Position numbers and translations under genes: made by a program. Positions 1 through 5,689 of a DNA stretch of 33,591 nucleotides are shown in pieces. The stretch's first letter is position 1. Every line of letters begins with the position of its first letter. The DNA lies in the NCBI GenBank assembly GCA_949284415.1, contig CASDVM010000033.1:1-33591 (forward strand), given 5' to 3'. Below the pieces are notes generated by a model that did no database searches, was not told the origin of the DNA, and saw nothing but the letters and a program-made list of their open reading frames with translations. The stretch is from an uncultured bacterium (GTDB lineage Bacteria > Cyanobacteriota > Vampirovibrionia > Gastranaerophilales > Gastranaerophilaceae).

Positions 1-396
1 GGTAGTTCAAACTCTGATAAAAATTCCAATACGTATAAGAATTTTTCTGGTACAGCATCTATTGATTTGTCTTGGTTTGATGACGGGCAGTTTGTCTTAA
101 CAGACGGCAGTCTTATTCTCCTTGAAAACAATAATAATCTTGACGGTACTCCGGGGAATATTTATATTTCTGTTGATGTTAACGGATACAATAAACGTCC
201 GAACAGGTTGGGACAGGATTTATTTATGTTTCAGGTTAATAATGAAGGGAAGCTGCTTCCTATGGGGGTAGATGGAAGTAATTTTTACGGTGCTAACGAT
301 ACTTATTGTTCAAAATCATCAACCCATAAAGATAATGGTGCGGGATGTACATATAAAGCTTTATCAGATCCGTCATTCTGGAAAAATTTGCCTTAA
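1..396 (+). CDS. C-terminal part of a probable prepilin-like protein (5' end outside window)
   Basis: The frame is open from base 1 to the TAA at 394-396, so this is the 3' end of a longer gene; the TTG at 67 is internal and not a believable start. The visible 131 residues are Asn/Gly/Asp-rich, with the segments NIYISVDVNGYNKRPNRLGQD and DLFMFQVNNEGKLLPMG followed by two Cys that could form a disulfide. I recall this type of ending (a small beta-rich globular domain with a predicted internal repeat of D-L-F-x-F) from pilin-like proteins of Gastranaerophilales, and two other prepilin-like genes occur in this window. The N-terminal prepilin helix is not in view, so the family call is inference. 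Transcription ends at the strong hairpin just downstream. Confidence 0.55.
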   Translation, partial: GSSNSDKNSNTYKNFSGTASIDLSWFDDGQFVLTDGSLILLENNNNLDGTPGNIYISVDVNGYNKRPNRLGQDLFMFQVNNEGKLLPMGVDGSNFYGANDTYCSKSSTHKDNGAGCTYKALSDPSFWKNLP

Positions 397-400
397 TATA

Positions 401-440
401 ACAAAATAAAAGGCTTCACAAAAGAAGCCTTTTATTTTGT
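401..440. terminator. Bidirectional intrinsic terminator
   Basis: A perfect 17-bp inverted repeat (401-417 against 424-440) with a 6-nt loop. The GC-rich core AGGCTTC/GAAGCCT is flanked by A runs on one side and T runs on the other, so it can act in both directions. It sits between two convergent genes: the partial pilin-like gene on the plus strand and the SLH gene on the minus strand. Confidence 0.9.
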
Positions 441-459
441 TTGAAAATATCCGTGAAAT

Positions 460-1605
460 TTATTCTAAAATCCAGCCGTTTGTAAGGTCTACTTTTATGG
501 GCTTAAGAAGTTTTATGTAAACGGTATCGCCTGCTTGAACGTTAAGTTTTTCTCCTTTCAAAACGGCTCTTACAAATTTCATAAACCAGTTTCTGTATTT
601 TGTAACTTCTCCTGCTCCGTTAAACGATACAGTCTGATCGTTGTTTGTAGTTAAAAGAGAATTGTCTAATACAAGAACTCCGTTTCTTACAAACCATTTT
701 CCTTTTCTTACATCAAGAAGCTGTCCTTTAAGGGTTGATCCTTTATAAACAAGTATATATTTATCTTTTGTTATGTAGTTTTCAGGCGCAGCAGCAGAAT
801 ATATTTCTCCCGGCTGGGATGTTTGCGAGCTTATGTATTTAGTTAATTTTACAGGTACTATTGCTCCTGCAGGAATTGTGCCTATACTTCCTTGTACAAA
901 CGCACTTTCAACAATGTAACCGTTTCCTGTTTTCTTTCTCATTGCTTCTGCAAGTTTTGCGTTCGGATTTAATTTTGCCTGTTCCATCATTTCATAAAGA
1001 ATTGCAGAAACTTCGGCTCTTGTCGCAGGTCTGTCGGCTTCAATTTTGGCTTTATCTTCTGATGGAATTGTTACAAGCATATTTAAAATTTCAGCTTTGC
1101 CTGCAGGAATTAAGAATGATTCAGGAACTTCATTTATATCCGTATATTTTTTTGTAAGCACTTCTTTAGCTTTAATATTGCTGATTTGTTCCGTAGTTAA
1201 AGCATTAACTGCAACAGTAATTGATTCGGCGCGTGTTACAGTTTCATCAGGTCTGAATGCTTCTCCTTCATCAGGGCATGAGATTAAATCAAAATATAAT
1301 GCCTTTTGAATAGCATCATAAGCCCAGAAACCCGGTTCTATATCGTTAAATTTTACAGGCTGTGCAATTGTTGTGTGCTCCTGCCCGAGAGCCTTAATAG
1401 CCATTGATGCAAATTCCGCTCTGCTGACATTATCATCGGGCTTGAATGTTCCGTCAGGATAGCCTACAATTACACCTTTTTCCGTTAATATTTCTATCTG
1501 TTTAGCTGCCCAGTGGTCAGGTGTTACATCAGGGTATGCAAATGCCGGAATCGCAAATGCTATGAAGGCAATTGCAGATAATAGAACTTTTCCTAAATTT
1601 TTCAT
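460..1605 (-). CDS. SLH-domain envelope protein
   Basis: 381 aa. A signal peptide (residues 1-23, hydrophobic core then AFA|YP) indicates export. Three S-layer homology domains follow: about 24-70 (PDVTPDHWAAKQIEIL, then GYPDGTFKPDDNVSRAEF), about 85-135 (FNDIEPGFWAYDAIQKAL, FRPDETVTRAE) and a more divergent one at about 152-206 ending in RPATRAEVSAILYEM. SLH domains bind cell-wall-linked polymers, so this protein probably anchors the envelope to peptidoglycan. The C-terminal part (about 228-381) looks beta-rich and contains a segment with GSTLKGQLLDVRKGKWF; I do not recognise it. It is not the SLH-OprB porin architecture common in Cyanobacteria, because there is no long beta-barrel. The start is supported by AGGAGAG 7 nt upstream of the ATG. 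Confidence 0.9.
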   Translation of the reverse strand: MKNLGKVLLSAIAFIAFAIPAFAYPDVTPDHWAAKQIEILTEKGVIVGYPDGTFKPDDNVSRAEFASMAIKALGQEHTTIAQPVKFNDIEPGFWAYDAIQKALYFDLISCPDEGEAFRPDETVTRAESITVAVNALTTEQISNIKAKEVLTKKYTDINEVPESFLIPAGKAEILNMLVTIPSEDKAKIEADRPATRAEVSAILYEMMEQAKLNPNAKLAEAMRKKTGNGYIVESAFVQGSIGTIPAGAIVPVKLTKYISSQTSQPGEIYSAAAPENYITKDKYILVYKGSTLKGQLLDVRKGKWFVRNGVLVLDNSLLTTNNDQTVSFNGAGEVTKYRNWFMKFVRAVLKGEKLNVQAGDTVYIKLLKPIKVDLTNGWILE

Positions 1606-1638
1606 ACATTAACTCTCCTATAAAATCCTACAATTACT

Positions 1639-1667
1639 ATGTTACATTCAAATTTTTATTACTGCAA
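1639..1667 (-). promoter_or_regulatory. Putative promoter of the SLH gene
   Basis: On the minus strand, TTGCAG (1662-1667) and TAACAT (1639-1644) are separated by exactly 17 nt, about 35 nt upstream of the ATG at 1605. The -10 matches consensus at 4 of 6 positions, so this is a reasonable guess only. Confidence 0.45.
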
Positions 1668-1715
1668 TATTTTAATAAAGTTATGTTACTTTTCCTGTAA
1701 ACTTTTTTGTCATTA

Positions 1716-1744
1716 TGGACAAGGCTTTCAGGCTGGTATATAAT
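1716..1744 (+). promoter_or_regulatory. Promoter of the YkgJ-family gene
   Basis: TGGACA (1716-1721) and TATAAT (1739-1744) are separated by 17 nt, a near-consensus sigma-70-type promoter. Transcription would start near 1750. The upstream ATG at 1743 lies inside the -10 box, which rules it out as the translation start. Confidence 0.75.
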
Positions 1745-1769
1745 GATAAATGTACCCGCGGAGTTTTTT

Positions 1770-2357
1770 ATGCTTCAAAATTATTTGTTATATTTGTCTT
1801 TTATAAACGGAAAGCTGGAAAAATTTTTTAACCGACAAAAACCTTATATCATGTGTGAAAAGGGATGCGGAAAATGCTGTAAAAATGCACAATTCCCGTT
1901 TTCAAAAATTGAATTTGATTTTTTGCGGGCAGGTGTGTGCCGTCTGCCCGAGGAAACTAAACAGATAATTTCGAATAATATAGCAAAAGTTCTTGAGCAG
2001 CGGGAAATTTTTAAAGGTGAAAAATTCCTTTATGACTGTCCGTTTTTGATTAATGATGTATGTAGTGTTTACCCGTACAGGGGAATAGTATGCAGAACAT
2101 TCGGACTGATGTCTAAAGGTGCTGACGGGCGTATAAAAGTGCCGTTTTGCTGTTTTGAAGGCTATAATTATTCAAACGTAATAGATCTGGAAACAAGAAA
2201 AATTTCGGCAAAAAAAGTTAAAGAAAGAGGCTTTGAGGAAGAACCGCTCGGATTTAATATAAGCTATGAATTTTTGACGGATCCTGATTTTGAAAAAGGT
2301 TTTAAATTTGAATTTGGCGAGAAAAAACCGCTGATTGAATGGTTTATCAAACAGTGA
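1770..2357 (+). CDS. YkgJ-family Cys-cluster protein
   Basis: 195 aa from the ATG at 1770. This start is preferred because it has GGAG 6 nt upstream and lies just downstream of a strong promoter; the longer frame from the TTG at 1707 would begin inside that promoter. Near the N-terminus is CEKGCGKCC (Cys29, 33, 36, 37), the CxxxCxxCC signature of the YkgJ/UPF0153 family, followed by further Cys in YDCPFL, DVCSVYPYRGIVCRTFG and PFCCF. The family is thought to bind zinc or an iron-sulfur cluster; its biochemical role is not established. It is followed by a bidirectional terminator and a tRNA cluster on the other strand. Confidence 0.85.
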   Translation: MLQNYLLYLSFINGKLEKFFNRQKPYIMCEKGCGKCCKNAQFPFSKIEFDFLRAGVCRLPEETKQIISNNIAKVLEQREIFKGEKFLYDCPFLINDVCSVYPYRGIVCRTFGLMSKGADGRIKVPFCCFEGYNYSNVIDLETRKISAKKVKERGFEEEPLGFNISYEFLTDPDFEKGFKFEFGEKKPLIEWFIKQ

Positions 2358-2373
2358 TGAAATGACTAAAAAT

Positions 2374-2408
2374 AAAAAGAGGATAAGAAAAATTTTTATC
2401 CTCTTTTT
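2374..2408. terminator. Bidirectional intrinsic terminator
   Basis: A perfect 13-bp inverted repeat (2374-2386 against 2396-2408) with a 9-nt loop and core GAGGATAA/TTATCCTC, flanked by A and T runs. It can end the plus-strand YkgJ gene and the minus-strand tRNA cluster that begins three bases away. Confidence 0.85.
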
Positions 2409-2411
2409 AAC

Positions 2412-2494
2412 TGGGCAGGGGTGGATTCGAACCACCGTAGTCTCGCGACGGCAGATTTACAGTCTGCTCCCTTTAGCCACTCGGGCACCTACCC
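2412..2494 (-). tRNA. tRNA-Tyr (GTA)
   Basis: Read on the minus strand, a 7-bp acceptor stem (GGGTAGG/CCTGCCC), an anticodon arm with GTA in the sequence CTGTAAATC, a long variable arm as expected for a class II tRNA-Tyr, and the T arm GGTGG-TTCGAAT-CCACC. The length is 83 nt with discriminator A. CCA is not encoded. Confidence 0.95.
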
Positions 2495-2513
2495 TTATTA
2501 AATTTTCAAAAAT

Positions 2514-2585
2514 TGCCTTTGACGGGATTTGAACCCGTGGCCTCTCCCTTACCAAGGGAGTGCGCTACCCCTGCGCCACAAAGGC
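2514..2585 (-). tRNA. tRNA-Thr (GGT)
   Basis: 72 nt on the minus strand. Acceptor GCCTTTG/CAAAGGC, anticodon stem CTCCC/GGGAG around the loop TTGGTAA, giving anticodon GGT, and T loop TTCAAAT. It is 19 nt downstream of a truncated, insertion-bearing relative of its own 5' half (2601-2674). Confidence 0.95.
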
Positions 2586-2600
2586 TCAAATACTTTTAAA

Positions 2601-2674
2601 TACCAAGGGGGTGTTTGATAACCTTCCCTCCGCTCACTAACAAACAGTTAGTTCGCGAGCCTTGCCACAAAGGC
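2601..2674 (-). pseudogene. Broken 5' half of tRNA-Thr with an insertion in the D arm
   Basis: On the minus strand this starts like the neighbouring tRNA-Thr(GGT) (GCCTTTGTGGC) and ends like its anticodon arm (CCCCCTTGGTA). The D-loop region is replaced by about 45 nt that includes the small hairpin CTAAC-tgttt-GTTAG, and the 3' half of the tRNA is missing. It looks like a partial tandem duplication of the adjacent gene that took an insertion. It cannot fold into a tRNA. Confidence 0.6.
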
Positions 2675-2709
2675 TTGTATATATTAAACTATTAAATTTT
2701 CAATAAAAA

Positions 2710-2781
2710 TGCCGACTATAGGAATCGAACCTACAACCTACGGTTTACAAAACCGTTGCTCTACCATTGAGCCAAGTCGGC
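2710..2781 (-). tRNA. tRNA-Thr (TGT)
   Basis: 72 nt on the minus strand. Acceptor GCCGACT/AGTCGGC, anticodon stem ACGGT/ACCGT around the loop TTTGTAA, giving anticodon TGT, T loop TTCGATT and discriminator A. With tRNA-Thr(GGT) it supplies two Thr isoacceptors in one cluster. Confidence 0.95.
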
Positions 2782-2841
2782 AAGCCACATGAACTATTCT
2801 ATTAAGAAAATATTAAAATGTCAATACTATCTTTTAGGAAC

Positions 2842-2995
2842 TTATATCGCAGTTTGCACTAAAAATAATTGAAATCGTATTACTGAACTTGTTTCAGTGG
2901 CTTATAAACGGTAAAACACGGAAATAAGTTTGGAATGACATAACTGGTTTTATGGGAACGCTTACGCCTATCCCACCCTGCGAATTGCGATATAA
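2842..2995 (+). repeat. Dispersed element with inverted ends, copy A
   Basis: A 154-bp noncoding element bounded by TTATATCGCA at the left and its exact reverse complement TGCGATATAA at the right. The inner bases of the ends (GTTTGCA and CGAATTG) are also partly complementary. It shares with copy B (5521-5680) the blocks GCTTATAAACG, GGAATGACATAACTGGTTTT and TGGGAACGCTT, in the same order and orientation. An internal hairpin CTGAA-cttgt-TTCAG is present in both copies with different stem bases. No transposase is present, so it resembles a MITE or a structured intergenic repeat. Confidence 0.75.
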
Positions 2996-3056
2996 ATCTC
3001 ATCTTTTCTTATTTGCTGTATAATATTTTTAGATTTTTGTAGAAAGGCAGAATTTT

Positions 3057-3398
3057 ATGACAAGATATTTTACTCCGATTTTACTTTTAACAATTTCGAA
3101 TATATTCATGACATTTGCATGGTACGGGCATTTGAAACATAAATCAGCTGCCCTGTGGGCAGTTATTCTTATAAGCTGGGGCATTGCGTTTTTTGAATAC
3201 TGTTTTCAGGTTCCTGCAAACAGAATCGGAAGCAGTGTATATTCAACAGCGCAGCTGAAAACAATTCAGGAAGTTATAACGCTTGTAGTTTTCAGTGTAT
3301 TTTCGGTTTTATACCTTAAAGAAGAATTTAAGTGGAATTACCTTGTAGGGTTTATTTTTATAATTTTTGCCGTATTTTTTATATTTAAAAAATGGTAG
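3057..3398 (+). CDS. DMT-superfamily small membrane protein (DUF486)
   Basis: 113 aa with about four membrane segments: TPILLLTISNIFMTFAWYG, ALWAVILISWGIAFFEYCF, TLVVFSVFSVLYL and YLVGFIFIIFAVFFIF. The motif FEYCFQVPANRIG followed by the conserved tail order is typical of DUF486 proteins, which are small relatives of drug/metabolite transporters with no established substrate. AAAGG lies upstream of the ATG, and TATAAT at 3019-3024 is a likely -10, starting just 24 bp after repeat copy A. The gene ends 3 bp from the end of the convergent glycosyltransferase, with no terminator in between. Confidence 0.85.
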   Translation: MTRYFTPILLLTISNIFMTFAWYGHLKHKSAALWAVILISWGIAFFEYCFQVPANRIGSSVYSTAQLKTIQEVITLVVFSVFSVLYLKEEFKWNYLVGFIFIIFAVFFIFKKW

Positions 3399-3401
3399 CG
3401 T

Positions 3402-5009
3402 CTATTTCTCAAATACGAATACTCTGTAGTATTTAAGTTTGTCAGCTGATTTTATTTTTAGATATTTCTGGCATAACATAAATGCTTCAGCATTCATTCT
3501 GGATAAGCTGCCTGTCATTACCGGAATTTTTTTGTATTCTTCTAATGATTTCAGCGGGTAAGAATTATAATTTTCGTCCCAAATATAGAAAATACGATCA
3601 TGTTTTTGCATTGGTTGAATTACTCTTTTTACAAAGTCTTTTTCAAATTCAGGATTGATTAAAATTGGATTGATAACATATTTTTTATATTGTTCGTATC
3701 TGTTTGTAATATCTGTATCCATTGCATAAGGCTGATGGACAAAATCTTGAAGCAGACTGAATTTCCTGCCGTTAAATGATATATATTTATCAAAATCATT
3801 TTTTCTTAAGGCAAGAACTATTGTATCATTATCTTGTATTTTGTAATTATTTAATACTGTTGCAGCCGGTTTTTCTCCTAAATCTCTGTAGCCCCTTACA
3901 GCGCTTAAAGGTGATGATATGAGATAAAAAACATTTACAATAAACAGATATGTTATAAGTATTTTTATTGTTCTGCTTTTCAATTGGGCAAGTCCTGTAC
4001 TTACGCACAAAAGAAACGGAGGAATTGCAAGAATTGTGTATCTTGTGAGCATTCTCAAACCGCTATTCATACATAAAATTGTTTCAAATGCAAGAAATAA
4101 CAGCGGTAAAGCAAGCCAAAAATAATTTTTCTTTTCGGTTGTTACTGCTTTGAATATCCCAAAAAATGCAATACCGGCAGGTATATAAATAAACAATATT
4201 TGTAGAATGCCGAGTGTCGGAATATATACTGCAGGGTTATTATATATACCCGCTAAACAGGGTGTAAAGTAATTTTGTATAAGAATAAATGTCGTGTAAA
4301 TATTGCTTGTAAATATCCAGTTTGCACCTTCATATTTCCCCATGTGCGTGAGAATATAAAAAGCAAACGGTAATATTATACCTATTAATATTATGTTTGA
4401 TATAATGAATTTTTTTAGAATATTTTTCTTTTGCCACAGAATATAAGCAAGCACAATAATTCCCAGCGCAATAACGTATAAGACCCCTATTGTAAAAGTA
4501 TAAACTATTGCGGCATTCGCAATAATATAACCTGCATAATCAGAGTTTTTGTTATTTTTTAGAATTCTTATAATATAAAATAATGAAATTGTAACAAATA
4601 AAGATAGAAATATATAAAATTTAACTTCCTGAGAATAAAATATTAAGGTTGAATTTACAGCTGTTAAAAACGCAAATATGTTTCCTGTTTTACTGTCTTT
4701 AATTTCTCTGCCGGTAAAAAATGCCATTATAACGTTTAAAACACCGGCAAGTACGGAGAAAAGCCTTATAGTTATATCTCCATTCCCGAAGATTTTAATC
4801 CATACAGCAAGCATTAATTGATAAAGCGGGAAATGTACATCAGCATTAACAGAGGCTTTTATAATGTCGAGCGGTCCACCTGCAATTGTCTGGTTATACA
4901 TTACCATTTCGTTATGCCAGAACCCTGCAGGTTTATCAATGAATAGCAGCCTTAAAACTAATGCCATTATGACAACTAAACCAAATATAATATAATCTCT
5001 CTTTTTCAT
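3402..5009 (-). CDS. GT39/ArnT-like integral membrane glycosyltransferase
   Basis: 535 aa from the ATG at 5009, chosen because AAGGGG lies 6 nt upstream; a longer frame would run into the tRNA-Gly gene. The N-terminus has one membrane helix followed by a loop with the acidic motif WHNEM, then NADVHFPLYQLMLAVWI and GNGDITIRLFSVLAGVL. This matches the first periplasmic loop and following HxPL-type region of PMT/ArnT-like enzymes, which use polyprenyl-phosphate sugars as donors. About ten further hydrophobic helices follow, then a soluble C-terminal domain of roughly 150 residues. The acceptor (lipid, protein or polysaccharide) cannot be told from sequence. It is convergent with the DUF486 gene. 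Confidence 0.8.
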   Translation of the reverse strand: MKKRDYIIFGLVVIMALVLRLLFIDKPAGFWHNEMVMYNQTIAGGPLDIIKASVNADVHFPLYQLMLAVWIKIFGNGDITIRLFSVLAGVLNVIMAFFTGREIKDSKTGNIFAFLTAVNSTLIFYSQEVKFYIFLSLFVTISLFYIIRILKNNKNSDYAGYIIANAAIVYTFTIGVLYVIALGIIVLAYILWQKKNILKKFIISNIILIGIILPFAFYILTHMGKYEGANWIFTSNIYTTFILIQNYFTPCLAGIYNNPAVYIPTLGILQILFIYIPAGIAFFGIFKAVTTEKKNYFWLALPLLFLAFETILCMNSGLRMLTRYTILAIPPFLLCVSTGLAQLKSRTIKILITYLFIVNVFYLISSPLSAVRGYRDLGEKPAATVLNNYKIQDNDTIVLALRKNDFDKYISFNGRKFSLLQDFVHQPYAMDTDITNRYEQYKKYVINPILINPEFEKDFVKRVIQPMQKHDRIFYIWDENYNSYPLKSLEEYKKIPVMTGSLSRMNAEAFMLCQKYLKIKSADKLKYYRVFVFEK

Positions 5010-5033
5010 ATATCCCCTTAAATTTATATAATA

Positions 5034-5105
5034 AGCGGAAGACGGGACTCGAACCCGCGACGTCAACCTTGGGAAGGTTGCATTCTACCACTGAATTACT
5101 TCCGC
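5034..5105 (-). tRNA. tRNA-Gly (CCC)
   Basis: 72 nt on the minus strand. Acceptor GCGGAAG/CTTCCGC, anticodon stem CAACC/GGTTG around the loop TTCCCAA, giving anticodon CCC, T loop TTCGAGT and discriminator T as is usual for bacterial tRNA-Gly. It lies just upstream of the glycosyltransferase start. Confidence 0.95.
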
Positions 5106-5153
5106 ATTTGTCTTTATTTTATTACAAAAAAAAATTTATACAAATTATTAATA

Positions 5154-5207
5154 TATCTGTTAATTAAAAATACTTACCTTATGGTGAGTATTTTTAATTA
5201 ACAGATA
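5154..5207. repeat. Near-perfect 25-bp palindrome
   Basis: The left arm 5154-5178 and right arm 5183-5207 are reverse complements except for one position that forms G-U in RNA; the loop is TTAT. It is AT-rich (core TTAATTAAAAATACT) and lies between two tRNA-Gly genes with no gene directly feeding it. There is no T run after it, so it is a poor classical terminator; it looks like a mobile palindromic repeat or a protein-binding site. Confidence 0.8.
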
Positions 5208-5347
5208 ACAAGGCTCGTGTCTTGCTCGGTCGCGTGTAACGGTATTCCGCGTTTTGCAAATGTGATTTTTCTCAATCGAAAAACGCTACAGCCTCAGCTC
5301 ACTCACGTAACTCGCAAAAAGCTTCATCAAGCCACTGTCTCAACAAA
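5208..5347. other. Intergenic spacer, no gene seen
   Basis: This stretch is less AT-rich than its surroundings and includes a short hairpin (TTTTTC...GAAAAA near 5264-5283). It begins CAAGGCTCG, words also present in reverse complement in the insertion of the broken tRNA-Thr at 2601-2674. I see no reading frame, tRNA or known RNA in it. Confidence 0.4.
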
Positions 5348-5386
5348 TTAAAAGACCGTTAGAACTAAAGTCCTACGGTCTTTTAA
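5348..5386 (-). terminator. Terminator downstream of tRNA-Gly (GCC)
   Basis: A perfect 12-bp inverted repeat, TTAAAAGACCGT (5348-5359) and ACGGTCTTTTAA (5375-5386), with a 15-nt loop. It begins 3 bases after the 3' end of the minus-strand tRNA, and the A/T flanks suit an intrinsic terminator. Confidence 0.75.
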
Positions 5387-5388
5387 TA

Positions 5389-5460
5389 AGCGGGAGACGA
5401 GGCTCGAACTCGCGACATCCTCCTTGGCAAGGAGGCATTCTACCACTGAATTACCCCCGC
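5389..5460 (-). tRNA. tRNA-Gly (GCC)
   Basis: 72 nt on the minus strand. Acceptor GCGGGGG/CTCCCGC with one G-U pair, anticodon stem CCTCC/GGAGG around the loop TTGCCAA, giving anticodon GCC, T loop TTCGAGC and discriminator T. Confidence 0.95.
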
Positions 5461-5520
5461 ATCGGGTTACTTCTTTAGTATTGCATAAACAATTTTTTTT
5501 TGCAAGTGTTTTTTACGAAT

Positions 5521-5680
5521 TTATATCGTAGCTTATGCTAAAAAGAGCTAAAATCGTCTCCCCTGAAATAAATTCAGGGTGGGTGCTTATAAACGATAAG
5601 ATTTCGAAACAAGTTCAGGAATGACATAACTGGTTTTGTGGGAACGCTTCTCTTATCTCATCCTACAAATTGTGATATAA
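5521..5680 (+). repeat. Dispersed element with inverted ends, copy B
   Basis: A 160-bp relative of copy A (2842-2995), same orientation. Left end TTATATCGTA, right end TGTGATATAA; the ends are imperfectly complementary. It shares GCTTATAAACG, GGAATGACATAACTGGTTTT and TGGGAACGCTT with copy A. Its internal hairpin CCCTGAA-ataaa-TTCAGGG has a longer stem than in copy A, so the fold is kept while bases differ. It lies immediately after the 3' end of dnaE and may serve as its transcript end. Confidence 0.75.
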
Positions 5681-5689
5681 GTCCATTTT

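Noticed and set aside
1707-2357. Longer start (TTG) for the YkgJ-family gene
   Set aside because: That start and the ATG at 1743 lie within the predicted promoter; the ATG at 1770 has the only good Shine-Dalgarno site.
2335-2532. 65-codon frame over the tRNA-Tyr gene
   Set aside because: It overlaps a clear tRNA gene and a terminator.
3402-5066. Longer glycosyltransferase frame reaching 5066
   Set aside because: The extra 19 codons run through the tRNA-Gly(CCC) gene; the ATG at 5009 has a Shine-Dalgarno site.
2412-5460. Prophage or integrated island at the tRNA cluster
   Set aside because: No integrase, phage gene or direct att repeat is visible; the only sign is a broken tRNA-Thr half and short inverted-end repeats.
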